Of a DNA stretch of 40,843 bases, positions 18,936 through 26,637 are shown one piece after another; within the stretch, counting starts at the first letter, position 1, and every line of letters starts with the position of its first letter. The position numbers were made by a program, and so were the translations under genes. The stretch is from DASXRA01 sp036558905 (GTDB lineage: Bacteria; Actinomycetota; Actinomycetes; Mycobacteriales; Jatrophihabitantaceae), in the NCBI GenBank assembly GCA_036558905.1, contig DATBER010000072.1, forward strand, positions 1-40,843. Reading direction: 5' to 3'. The notes beneath the pieces were generated by a model. The model saw only the letters and a program-made list of their open reading frames with translations. It did not search any database and was not told where the DNA came from.

Positions 18936-20363
18936 ATGAGCGACCGACCTGGACCAGACGGCTTCGACCTGATCGTGATCGGACTCGGACCGGGCGGCGA
19001 GGAGGTGGCCGAGCGGATGGCCGAAGCCGGCTGGTCCGTGCTCGGCATCGATTCCCGGCTGGTCGGCGGCGAGTGCCCGTACTTCGGCTGCATCCCGTCG
19101 AAGATGGTGATCCGGGGCGCCGAGGTGCTGACCGATGCCCGCTACGTCAACGATCTGTCCGGGACGGCGCAGTCCATCCCCGACTTCGGCAAGACGGCCA
19201 AGCGCATCCGGGAAGAGGCCACCGACAACTGGGACGACCGGGTGGCCGTCGAGCGGTTCGAGAACCTGGGCGGGGCGTTCGTGCGGGGCGAGGCCCGGCT
19301 GGCCGGCCGCACCGGTGACGGCGCGATCAGGGTCGACGTCGGTGACGCGAGCTTCAGGGCCCCGCACGTCGTGGTAGGCGTGGGTACTGCCCCGGCGATC
19401 CCGCCGATCGACGGCCTGGCCGACCTGGAGCGCAGCGTCGAGGGTCCGGTGTGGACGAACCGCGAGGTGCTGCAGGCCCGCGTCGCGCCGGCCAGCCTGG
19501 TCATGCTCGGCGGGGGAGCGGTCGGCACCGAGCTGGCCCAGGCGCTGAGCCGGTTCGGCACCAAGGTCCATGTGATCGAGGCGTCCGACCGGATCCTGCG
19601 GGTCGAGGAGCCGGAGGCGTCTGAGGTCGTGACCGAGGTGTTCCAGCGCGAGGGCATCGAGGTGCGCACCGGCGCCCGCGCCATCCAGGTGGCTGCCGGC
19701 GGCGACGGCGTGGTGGTCACGCTCGACGACGGCACGACCGTCACCGGCGAGAAGCTGCTCGTCTGCGTGGGGCGGCGGTCCAACACGCTCGACCTGCAGC
19801 TGGACACGCTCGGGCTCGACGGCGCGGCGCGCACGCTGGACGTCGACGACGGTATGCGCGTGCAGCACGACGGCCAGCCGGTCGACGGCCTCTACTCGGT
19901 CGGCGACTCGACCGGGCACGGCGCATTCACCCACGTCGCAGTCTGGCAGGCCCGCGTGCTTATCAACCGTCTGCTGGAGCGCGACGACCTGTTCGGCGGC
20001 TACCACGGTCTGGCCTGGGTGACGTTCAGCGACCCCGAGGTCGGCCGGGTCGGCCTGACGGAGGCGGAGGCCCGCGAGGCCGGCCGGAACGTCCGTACCG
20101 GCACGACGACGATCGCCGGTTCGACCCGGGGCTGGATCTACGGCAAGGGCAACGACGGCATCGTCAAGTTGGTCGAAGACGTCGACCGCGGTGTACTGGT
20201 CGGCGCGACCGTGGTCAGCCCGCACGGCGGCGAGATCCTCGGAATGCTCACCCTGGCTGTACATGCCGAGGTGCCGTTGAGGCAGCTGGCCACCATGCAC
20301 TACGCCTATCCGACGCTGCACCGCGCGGTACTCGACGCCGTGCGCGACCTCGGCTACAAGTAG
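18936..20363 (+). CDS. Class I pyridine nucleotide-disulfide oxidoreductase (lipoamide dehydrogenase-like)
   Basis: FAD/NAD(P)H flavoprotein of 475 residues. Motifs: FAD-binding VIGLGPGGEEVAERMAEAGWSV, redox disulfide GGECPYFGC (Cys47, Cys52), NAD(P)-binding MLGGGAVGTELAQALSRFG, second FAD block LYSVGDSTG, and a C-terminal dimerisation domain. The catalytic His-Glu pair of lipoamide dehydrogenases (HAHPTLSE) is changed: the segment reads HYAYPTLHR, with Tyr458 and Arg463 at those places. It is therefore unlikely to be the pyruvate dehydrogenase E3; a quinone or small-disulfide reductase is more likely. The ATG at 18936 is leaderless (TATTGT, 7 bases upstream). It diverges from glbO, suggesting a redox link, which is inference. 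Confidence 0.88.
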   Translation: MSDRPGPDGFDLIVIGLGPGGEEVAERMAEAGWSVLGIDSRLVGGECPYFGCIPSKMVIRGAEVLTDARYVNDLSGTAQSIPDFGKTAKRIREEATDNWDDRVAVERFENLGGAFVRGEARLAGRTGDGAIRVDVGDASFRAPHVVVGVGTAPAIPPIDGLADLERSVEGPVWTNREVLQARVAPASLVMLGGGAVGTELAQALSRFGTKVHVIEASDRILRVEEPEASEVVTEVFQREGIEVRTGARAIQVAAGGDGVVVTLDDGTTVTGEKLLVCVGRRSNTLDLQLDTLGLDGAARTLDVDDGMRVQHDGQPVDGLYSVGDSTGHGAFTHVAVWQARVLINRLLERDDLFGGYHGLAWVTFSDPEVGRVGLTEAEAREAGRNVRTGTTTIAGSTRGWIYGKGNDGIVKLVEDVDRGVLVGATVVSPHGGEILGMLTLAVHAEVPLRQLATMHYAYPTLHRAVLDAVRDLGYK

Positions 20364-20400
20364 CCGCGGTTCCACGGCGTCACCCGGTACGGGATGCCCA

Positions 20401-20418
20401 GCCCGGGCCGGACCGGGC
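20401..20418. terminator. Stem-loop between convergent genes
   Basis: GCCCGG and CCGGGC pair across a 6-base loop, 37 bases after the flavoprotein stop and 11 bases before the stop of the convergent MscS gene. It probably serves both strands. Confidence 0.5.
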
Positions 20419-20429
20419 CGGCTTAACAA

Positions 20430-21410
20430 CTAGTGAGACGAGTCCGACGAGGGCGCTGCCGGTGGCACCACCGACTCGCCAGGGGGCTGGGCGTCCGACG
20501 GCCGCGCGGGCTCCTGGGGTTCGCCGGCCGCGATGTCCAGCCGGTCCAGGCGTTCGCGGATGAGCCGGCGCAACTCCCGGGCGGTGCGCCATTGCTCGAG
20601 CGGACGCACCCGCACGACCAGGCGGATCGTCGTTTCCTCGCGGGTCATGGCCTCGACGCCCTGCACCTCGGGTTCGCCGAGGAAGACCTCGGCCCACTCC
20701 GGGTCCTCGTACATGCGCCGGGCCACCTCGAGCATCGCCGTCGACGCCGCTTCCACATCCGTCGACGCGGCGATGGGGACGTCGAGCACCACCTGGGCGT
20801 AGCCCTGGCTCTTGTTGCCGACGCGCACGACCTCGCCGTTGCGCACGTACCAGACCGTGCCGTTCACGTCGCGCAGCCGCGTGGTGCGCATACCGACCGC
20901 CTCGACCGTGCCGGTGGCCTTCTCGAAGTCGATCACGTCGCCGACGCCGTACTGGTCCTCGAGCATCATGAACATGCCGGCCAGGAAGTCCTTGACGATG
21001 TTCTGGGCGCCGAAGCCGAGGGCGACGCCGATGATGGACGTACCGGCGACGAACGGCAGCAGGTTGATCTCGAGCTCGCTCAGGACGAGCAGGGCGGCCA
21101 GGACGAAGATCGTGAACGACACGAAACTGCGCAGGACCGACGCCACCGTCGCCGCGCGCTGGGCCCGCCGCTCGGAGAGCAGGCCAGTCGACAACAGGAT
21201 CGCGTTGCCGCCCCGCTTCTCGCGCAGCGGCCGCAGAATGCGCGGCACGCTGCCGTTCTCGACCGGACGGGCCAGCCGGTTGATCATCCGGTGCAGGATG
21301 AACCGGACGATCACAGCCACCACGATGATCGCCACGATCCGGGCGGGCGTCTCGATCAGCACCTTGCTGTGCTCGCTCAGGTACTCCGGCAAGCCGATGT
21401 GACTATCCAC
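20430..21410 (-). CDS. MscS-family mechanosensitive ion channel
   Basis: Small-conductance mechanosensitive channel protein of 326 residues. Transmembrane segments lie near residues 15-35 and 90-140. The pore/TM3 and beta-domain signature is strong: TSIIGVALGFGAQNIVKDFLAGMFMMLEDQYGVGDVID, followed by GTVEAVGMRTTRLRD and the C-terminal alpha/beta domain (EETTIRLVVRVRPLEQWRTARELRRLIRERLD). The disordered tail is Pro/Ser-rich. The GTG at 21410 begins the natural N terminus; the open frame upstream is not protein-like. It opens under membrane tension to release solutes in osmotic downshock. It is not part of the conserved mycobacterial block, so it looks like a lineage-specific insertion between glbO and the HNH gene. 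Confidence 0.92.
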   Translation of the reverse strand: MDSHIGLPEYLSEHSKVLIETPARIVAIIVVAVIVRFILHRMINRLARPVENGSVPRILRPLREKRGGNAILLSTGLLSERRAQRAATVASVLRSFVSFTIFVLAALLVLSELEINLLPFVAGTSIIGVALGFGAQNIVKDFLAGMFMMLEDQYGVGDVIDFEKATGTVEAVGMRTTRLRDVNGTVWYVRNGEVVRVGNKSQGYAQVVLDVPIAASTDVEAASTAMLEVARRMYEDPEWAEVFLGEPEVQGVEAMTREETTIRLVVRVRPLEQWRTARELRRLIRERLDRLDIAAGEPQEPARPSDAQPPGESVVPPAAPSSDSSH

Positions 21411-21589
21411 GGGCGTCCACCATGCCAGCCTCACCGGGACGGACGGCAAGCGGGCGAATGTCCGGATTTGCCAGAAGTTGCCCGGCTGGGGTCGCGCCCC
21501 GCGGCTGTGACACCAGCGAAAGTTCGTGCGCGGAGCGCGATCGTCCGGTTGACTGTCCACGTCGGGACCTGGGCTCGAGGAGTGTGCCG

Positions 21590-22111
21590 GTGTCGGGTGC
21601 GCTAGTGCTCAACGCGACGTACGAGCCCTTGTGCGTCGTGCCGCTGCGGCGCGCTGTGGTCCTCGTCCTGGCCGAGAAGGCGGTTGTCGTCGAGTCCGGC
21701 GACGGCATGATGCGCTCGGCCCGCACGTCGATGCCTGTTCCCACCGTGGTGCGCCTGTCGCGCTACGTGCGGGTGCCGTACCGGCGCGAGGTGCCGCTGA
21801 CCCGCCGTGCCGTGCTCGACCGGGACCGGCACAGCTGCGTCTACTGCGGCAGCCGGGCAGACACCATCGACCACGTCCGCCCTCGTTCGCGCGGGGGTGA
21901 GCACATATGGAGCAACGTCGTGGCCGCCTGCGCCAGGTGTAACCATCGCAAGGGCGACCGCCTGCTGGCCGAACTCGGCTGGCACCTGGCCACCCCACCC
22001 ATGCGGCCACCGGCAACGGTGGCTGTTGTTCTGGGTTGGGCGAAACGCGACCCGGCCTGGCAGCGCTACCTGTCCCTGGACTGGACGAGCGCCGAGCCCG
22101 CGTCGGCGTGA
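21590..22111 (+). CDS. HNH endonuclease family protein
   Basis: HNH protein of 173 residues widely conserved in Actinomycetota and in the position of M. tuberculosis Rv2469c. The N terminus ALVLNATYEPLCVVPLRRAVVLVLAEKA is characteristic. The C-terminal half is a zinc-HNH domain: Cys83-x2-Cys86, Asp94-His95, Asn109, Cys114-x2-Cys117 and His119. The GTG at 21590 has GAGGAG 7 bases upstream, decisive over upstream GTG codons. Cellular function is unknown; conservation with housekeeping genes argues against a mobile restriction enzyme. Its 3' end overlaps the convergent GNAT gene by 46 bases. Confidence 0.93.
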   Translation: MSGALVLNATYEPLCVVPLRRAVVLVLAEKAVVVESGDGMMRSARTSMPVPTVVRLSRYVRVPYRREVPLTRRAVLDRDRHSCVYCGSRADTIDHVRPRSRGGEHIWSNVVAACARCNHRKGDRLLAELGWHLATPPMRPPATVAVVLGWAKRDPAWQRYLSLDWTSAEPASA

Positions 22112-22584
22112 AGGTCTAGCGACCACGTCTCGCCCACCAGGTCGACGCCGAAGCTGCGGTGCGGCGTCGACTCGACGAGTTCGAACCCGGTGGCGGCGTA
22201 GATCCGACGCGCCGCCGTCAGGTTGCGCTGCGTCCAGAGCGTGATTCGTCGATAGCCCGCCGCGCGGGCGAAGTCGACGCACGCCGCCACGAGCCGTCCG
22301 CCCACCCCGTGCCCGCGCGCGGACGGCTCGACGAGCAGCAGGCGGAGCTTGGCGGTGCCGTCGTCGGCCCGCACGCACATGACGCAGCCGACCCGCCGGC
22401 CGTCCAGCTCGGCGATCCAGACCCGCTCGCGGACCGGGTCAGCATGGGCCGCGTAGTCGGCGACGATGCGCGCCACCAGCGCCTCGTAGTCGGCGTCCCA
22501 CCCGAACTCGGCGGTGTACAGCTCGGCGTTATGTTGGATCATCCAGCCGAGATCGCCCGGGCCCGGCTCGCGCAGCACCACCAC
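22066..22584 (-). CDS. GNAT family N-acetyltransferase
   Basis: GNAT acetyltransferase of 172 residues using acetyl-CoA. Visible family elements: VWIAELDGRRVGCVMCV (strands beta2-beta4), LRLLLVEPSARGHGVGGRLVAACVDFARAAGY with the Q/RxxGxG/A acetyl-CoA loop (ARGHGVG), then ITLWTQRNLTAARRIYAATGFELVES. Three GTG codons follow one another at the start; the first (22584) is chosen because TAGCGT lies exactly 6 bases upstream, indicating a leaderless transcript. The 3' end runs 46 bases into the convergent HNH gene. The acceptor substrate is unknown. Confidence 0.9.
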   Translation of the reverse strand: MVVLREPGPGDLGWMIQHNAELYTAEFGWDADYEALVARIVADYAAHADPVRERVWIAELDGRRVGCVMCVRADDGTAKLRLLLVEPSARGHGVGGRLVAACVDFARAAGYRRITLWTQRNLTAARRIYAATGFELVESTPHRSFGVDLVGETWSLDLHADAGSALVQSRDR

Positions 22585-22651
22585 GCCGCCACGCTAGTGC
22601 CCCGCGCCGGGCATTCAGACGATAATTCCGGCGCCCAGCTGCACGGTCGTC

Positions 22652-22674
22652 GCCGATACAACAGCGGTATCGGC
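22652..22674. terminator. Perfect hairpin between GNAT and membrane-protein genes
   Basis: Arms GCCGATAC and GTATCGGC (8 bp) with a 7-base loop, 77 bases past the stop of the leftward membrane-protein gene and upstream of the GNAT gene. Likely terminator of the former; an operator for the GNAT gene is the alternative. Confidence 0.5.
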
Positions 22675-22750
22675 TCCTCCTCCGCCTTGCGAGCGCACAC
22701 CTGGATCACCGGACTTATTCGCCCAATTCCCCGGGCGGGACACTAGGGCA

Positions 22751-23290
22751 TCAGCGGGGCTGACGTTTCAGCCACATGGTGTCCCACAGCGGACCGACGA
22801 CGAACCAGATGACGAGCAGGCCGGCCAGACGCGTCTCGAAGCCGACCAGTGCCTGACTGCGCCCGGAGTCGCCGACCATCAGCACGCCCAGGCCGATGAG
22901 CGCGCTGGCCATTGCGCAGGCCAGTACGGCCTTGCCGAACTCTCGCCACTCGTGGCGCACCCGCTCGGAACCGCGCTTGGGCACCTTCCTCGGGGCCGGC
23001 CCGCCGGCGAAGCGATGGGCGAACCGCGCGTCGGCCCAGCGGATGACGCTGGGTCCGAACACGACCGTGAAGCTGATGTAGGCGGCCGCGAGCGCGTGGG
23101 CCTCGCTGGCCTTCGCTCCGCGAGCCAGGTCGACCGCCGACAACACGAGCAGTCCCAGGTCGGCCAGCGGCGAGCCGAGCAGCACGTACCTGCTGGGTTG
23201 GGGGCGACGCAGCAGGTACCGCACGGCCAAACCGGCCGCCAGGAAGACCCAGAAGGCGATCTCGCAGGTGACGATGCCGGCGATGATCAC
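22751..23290 (-). CDS. Integral membrane protein, divergent from TetR regulator
   Basis: Membrane protein of 179 residues with about five predicted transmembrane segments: near residues 3-28, 38-55, 65-85, 122-145 and 155-175. A basic cytoplasmic loop (APRKVPKRGSERVRHEW) lies between TM3 and TM4. No family is recognised. The GTG at 23290 is preferred because AGGGAG lies 6 bases upstream; a GTG at 23311 lacks such support. It is transcribed divergently from a TetR gene, and two matching inverted repeats lie between, so it is very likely repressed by that TetR. Possible roles are export or membrane stress, but no transporter signature is seen. Confidence 0.8.
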   Translation of the reverse strand: MIIAGIVTCEIAFWVFLAAGLAVRYLLRRPQPSRYVLLGSPLADLGLLVLSAVDLARGAKASEAHALAAAYISFTVVFGPSVIRWADARFAHRFAGGPAPRKVPKRGSERVRHEWREFGKAVLACAMASALIGLGVLMVGDSGRSQALVGFETRLAGLLVIWFVVGPLWDTMWLKRQPR

Positions 23291-23305
23291 GAGCAACTCC
23301 CTAAC

Positions 23306-23348
23306 TAGCACGACTGTGTTACTTCCTTAAGTTAGCACGCGTGTGCTA
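23306..23348. promoter_or_regulatory. Two TetR-type operator repeats
   Basis: TAGCAC-GCGT-GTGCTA is a perfect inverted repeat at 23333-23348. TAGCAC-GACT-GTGTTA at 23306-23321 is the same with one changed base in the right arm. They lie between divergent genes, 27 bases apart start to start, one near each start codon. Confidence 0.75.
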
Positions 23349-23358
23349 GAAAACGTCA

Positions 23359-23964
23359 ATGCCCCGCGTTGTCGACCACGCCCGGCGGCGCACCGAGCTG
23401 GCCGAGGCGGTGTGGCGAGTCATCCGTCGCGACGGCGTCGAGCACGCCTCCGTGCGCGAGGTGGCCCGCGAGGCGAACCTGTCGATGGGCTCGCTGCGCT
23501 ACTTCTTCGACAGCCAGGACGGCCTGCTGCGGTTCGCCATGCAGGAGGTGATGCGCCGCGTGCAGGTCCGGATCGAGGCCGGCGCGTCCGCACGCGATGT
23601 GGCGATGCGGCGCGGCAAGACCGGCGAGGTCGTCGTCGACCTGCTCGAACAGGTGCTGCCGATCGACGACGAGCGGCTGGCCGAGGCGCAGATCTGGCTG
23701 GCGTTCACGCCGCGCGCGCTGATCGACCCGCAGATGCAGGCGCTGCGCCAGGAGGCCGACGACGGCGTGCGCGAGCTCTGCCGGCAGTGCCTGCTCGGTC
23801 TGTCCGGGTTCGGGCTGATGGCCCCCGAGCGCAACCTGCGTCAGGAGACCGAGCGGCTGTGGGCGCTGATCGACGGGCTGACCCTGCACCTGGTGACCGG
23901 GCACACGTCGCGTCGAACCGTCCGCCAGGTGCTGCGCGCCCACGTTGGGGACCTGGCCCACTAG
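23359..23964 (+). CDS. TetR/AcrR family transcriptional regulator
   Basis: Repressor of 201 residues. The N-terminal helix-turn-helix is canonical: RRTELAEAVWRVIRRDGVEHASVREVAREANLSMGSLRYFFDSQDGLL. The C-terminal ligand-binding domain resembles the TetR_C family with VDLLEQVLPIDDERLAEAQIWLAFT and a final helix GLTLHLVTG. The ATG at 23359 has no Shine-Dalgarno; TAGAAA 6 bases upstream, overlapping the end of the operator, suggests a leaderless, autorepressed transcript. The divergent membrane protein is the probable target. The inducer is unknown. Confidence 0.93.
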   Translation: MPRVVDHARRRTELAEAVWRVIRRDGVEHASVREVAREANLSMGSLRYFFDSQDGLLRFAMQEVMRRVQVRIEAGASARDVAMRRGKTGEVVVDLLEQVLPIDDERLAEAQIWLAFTPRALIDPQMQALRQEADDGVRELCRQCLLGLSGFGLMAPERNLRQETERLWALIDGLTLHLVTGHTSRRTVRQVLRAHVGDLAH

Positions 23965-23974
23965 GTTGACCAGC

Positions 23975-25399
23975 GTGGCCCAGCTGCACGACCTGACCGC
24001 GTTGGAGATGGCCGAGGCCGTGCGGCGCCGCGAGGCCAGCCCGGTCGAACTCGTCGAGCACGCGCTCGACCGCATCGCGCGGCTCGACGATCAGCTCGGG
24101 GCGTTCGTCACCGTGACCGCTGAAACTGCGCGCGACCAGGCCCGGGCGGCCGAGCGGCAGGTGCTCGACGCCGGCGATCCGGCGACGTTGCCGCCCTTGC
24201 TCGGCGTGCCGACCGCGATCAAGGACCTCAACCTGACCAAGGGCGTGGTCACCAAACTCGGCTCGACGGTGTACGCCGACTTCGTCCCGACGTTCGACGA
24301 CTACATCGTCGAGTCGCTGCGCGCCGCCGGCACGATCAGCCTGGGCAAGACGGCCACCCCCGAGTTCGGGTTGCCGTGCTACACCGAGACCGACATCGGC
24401 CCGCCGGTCCGCACGCCGTGGGACACCACTCGATCGGCCGGCGGCTCGAGTGGGGGAGCGGCGGCCGCGGTCGCCGGCGGGTTCGTCCCGTTCGCGCAGG
24501 GCAGCGACGGCGGCGGCTCGATCCGCATCCCGGCCAGCGTCTGCGGACTGGTCGGCCTCAAGCCGTCGCGTGGGCGCGTCTCGAAGGGTCCGCTCGATGT
24601 CGACTCGACCCGGCTGGCCGTCTACGGGCCGCTGGCCCGGACGGTGCGCGACGCCGCGGCGTTCCTGGACGCCGTCGCCGCTCCGCGGCCGGGCGACCCG
24701 GACCCGCTGCCGCTGCCGGCCGAGTCGTTCCTGAGCGCGTGCGATCGCGAGCCCGGCCGGCTGCGGATCGGCCGGTTCGTCGAGCCACCGCTCGAGGCCG
24801 ACGTCGAGGCCGAAGTGCACGGCGCCTGGCAGCAGGCCGGCGAACTGCTCGCACGTCTCGGTCACGATGTGATCGACATCGCGTCGCCGGTGCCGCGTGA
24901 GGCGGTGTCGGCGTTCGAGACGGTGTGGTCGGTGTCGGCCACCGGCGTGCCGGTCGATCCGGCCCGCGAGGGCGAGCTGCGCCCACTGACCCGCTACCTG
25001 CGCGAACGGGGCCGGGCGATCAGCGGTCCGCAGTTCGCCCAGGCGCTGGGCACCCTGGGCCTGTACTCACGTAGCGCGATCGCCGCGACCGCCCACCTCG
25101 ACGCGGTGCTCACCCCGACGCTCGCCCAGTTGCCACGTCGGATCGGCTGGTTCGACAGCGACGGCGACCCGGCGGCCGACTTCGAACGACAGAAGCGATT
25201 CACGCCGTTCACGGCGGTGGTGAACACCACCGGACAGCCGGCAATCTCCTTGCCATTCGGGCAATCCCGAGCCGGGTTGCCCATCGGCGTAATGCTGGTC
25301 GGGCGCCCGGCGGACGAGGCGACGCTGTTCGGGCTCGGTGCGCAGCTGGAGGCGGCGGCGCCGTGGCGCGAACGGCATCCGCCGATCTGGGCCGCCTGA
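23975..25399 (+). CDS. Amidase signature family enzyme
   Basis: Amidase of 474 residues hydrolysing a carboxamide. The Ser-cisSer-Lys triad can be placed: Lys83 (AIKDLN), Ser158 in GGSSGGAAAAVAGG and nucleophile Ser182 in GSDGGGSIRIPAS. There is no signal peptide, so it acts in the cytoplasm. The GTG at 23975 starts 10 bases after the TetR stop; TAGGTT (23962-23967, overlapping that stop codon) lies 7 bases upstream, so it may have its own leaderless promoter as well as read-through. GatB/GatC genes are absent nearby, and the protein lacks reason to be called GatA. Substrate unknown. Confidence 0.92.
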   Translation: MAQLHDLTALEMAEAVRRREASPVELVEHALDRIARLDDQLGAFVTVTAETARDQARAAERQVLDAGDPATLPPLLGVPTAIKDLNLTKGVVTKLGSTVYADFVPTFDDYIVESLRAAGTISLGKTATPEFGLPCYTETDIGPPVRTPWDTTRSAGGSSGGAAAAVAGGFVPFAQGSDGGGSIRIPASVCGLVGLKPSRGRVSKGPLDVDSTRLAVYGPLARTVRDAAAFLDAVAAPRPGDPDPLPLPAESFLSACDREPGRLRIGRFVEPPLEADVEAEVHGAWQQAGELLARLGHDVIDIASPVPREAVSAFETVWSVSATGVPVDPAREGELRPLTRYLRERGRAISGPQFAQALGTLGLYSRSAIAATAHLDAVLTPTLAQLPRRIGWFDSDGDPAADFERQKRFTPFTAVVNTTGQPAISLPFGQSRAGLPIGVMLVGRPADEATLFGLGAQLEAAAPWRERHPPIWAA

Positions 25400-25436
25400 C
25401 TGCGAATCGCGCGGGCCGGTTCGCTAACGTGTCGGC

Positions 25437-25721
25437 GTGAGCATCGCGCAGACGGCACTGGTGTTTGCCGGCATCCCGATCTTGGTCGTCGGGGCGTTCG
25501 TCCTGCTGATTTTCGGCCCGGGCGAGCTGCGCCAGCCCAACCGGTACCGGCCCGGTAAGCCGTGGAACTACCCACCGGTGTGGTACGTGCCGCGTCCCGA
25601 TACCGACGACAGCACCGCCACCGAGCACCGGGCCGTGGCTGGGCCGTCGCACCCGGCGATCGAGTCCCGCACGACTGCGCCCACGCCCAACGCCGTCGGA
25701 GGTGCCAGCGGTGAGTGGTGA
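25437..25721 (+). CDS. Small membrane-anchored protein (94 aa)
   Basis: Protein with a single N-terminal transmembrane segment (residues 5-27, ALVFAGIPILVVGAFVLLIF) followed by a conserved-looking juxtamembrane stretch GPGELRQPNRYRPGKPWNYPPVWYVPRP and a disordered tail. The GTG at 25437 lies 6 bases after TAACGT, indicating a leaderless transcript. The 3' end overlaps the next gene by 11 bases, so the two are probably co-translated; a shared function at the membrane is inferred. No known domain. Confidence 0.8.
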   Translation: MSIAQTALVFAGIPILVVGAFVLLIFGPGELRQPNRYRPGKPWNYPPVWYVPRPDTDDSTATEHRAVAGPSHPAIESRTTAPTPNAVGGASGEW

Positions 25722-26142
25722 GGCCAAGCCGGCCAAATCGTCAGAGACCTGGCTCGCCCATGGTCCGACGGCCAGTCGCAACGACGGCAGCAAACCGTTC
25801 AACGTGCGCCAGCTGGCGCGTATCGACGAGGCGCTCACCCTGTCCAGCCGTGAGTCCGGGCTGACGTTCTCGGTCTACGTCGGCGAGCTGACCGAGCCGA
25901 CCCGGGCGGCGGCCGAAGGCTTGTTCGAGAAGCTGGCGACCGAGGTCGACAACGCCGTGCTCGTCGCCGTGTCGCCCGGCCAGCGGCGGCTGCACATCGT
26001 CACCGGCGAGGGATCAGCTCCTCGGCTGCCCAACCGGGCCTGCGCGCTGGCCGCGCTCGGAATGCGGGCCGCGTTCGCGAACGGTGACCTCACCGGTGGC
26101 ATTGTCACCGGGTTGCGCATGCTGGCTGACTCGGCCGGCTAA
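25711..26142 (+). CDS. DUF5130-like conserved protein
   Basis: Protein of 143 residues resembling the DUF5130/TPM-like family; position beside pepN corresponds to M. tuberculosis Rv2468c. Sequence features are an amphipathic segment FNVRQLARIDEALTLSSRESGLTFSVYVGEL and a beta-strand pair (NAVLVAVSPGQRRLHIVTGEGSA), then helices ending GIVTGLRMLADSAG. The TPM fold includes membrane-linked proteins of photosystem repair and phosphatase-like activity, but the role here is unknown. The GTG at 25711 has GGAGG 8 bases upstream and lies inside the preceding gene. Confidence 0.8.
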   Translation: MSGEAKPAKSSETWLAHGPTASRNDGSKPFNVRQLARIDEALTLSSRESGLTFSVYVGELTEPTRAAAEGLFEKLATEVDNAVLVAVSPGQRRLHIVTGEGSAPRLPNRACALAALGMRAAFANGDLTGGIVTGLRMLADSAG

Positions 26143-26637
26143 CCCTTCGGGCACAACGGCGGAAGCAGGCTGCGGCGGGGCGTCGCCCCACGGGCGCGAT
26201 GCCGGGCCTGATATCACGGGCGCTCCGAGTCGTCGCGGGGCGCGCTATCCCGCCATACGGCTGGGTTCCGGGCGCGAGCCGAACGCGGAGGTCAGGCCCG
26301 GGCCGGGCTTGATCCGGCCCGGGCCGACCCCACCGGCCGCCGTCGAGCCCCCGACTCCCGACGGTGGCACGCTCCGATCTGCTGGTACGCCGGTGCACAG
26401 CTGGCGCAGCCGCCGGCCACCGGATTGGGGCGCGCTCCGGCCGGCGACGGGCCGGCCCGCAGGCGCGAGCGAATGGCGGTGCGACATCGGCGGCCTCCGG
26501 CGGACGGAGCGGACGTCGGGGGACGGACGAAGCACCCGCCCCCGACGGGCGACTCGCCGTAGGTTATGCGTTAGCAGCCGACTCCGCATTTCGAAGCCGG
26601 GATCGGTGCGGGGTGCCGCTGCGGTTACGCCCTGGCC
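26143..26637. other. Convergent intergenic region without genes
   Basis: This 495-base stretch lies between the stops of the DUF5130-like gene and pepN. It is GC-rich with several inverted repeats: GGGGCG/CGCCCC near 26175-26190, the strong hairpin at 26295-26325, and CCGTCG/CGACGG arms at 26340-26345 and 26359-26364. No protein-like frame with a start signal is seen on either strand. Confidence 0.6.
26295..26325. terminator. Strong bidirectional hairpin terminator
   Basis: Perfect 12-bp stem GGCCCGGGCCGG / CCGGCCCGGGCC with a 7-base loop, between the convergent DUF5130-like and pepN genes. All-GC stem without a U-tract. Confidence 0.65.

Noticed and set aside
23975..25399. GatA subunit of the Asp-tRNA/Glu-tRNA amidotransferase
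   Set aside because: No gatB or gatC nearby, and the sequence is a generic amidase-signature enzyme.
26245..26589. 114-codon minus-strand frame between the DUF5130-like gene and pepN
   Set aside because: Low-complexity Arg/Gly/Pro translation, no start signal, and it crosses the terminator hairpin.
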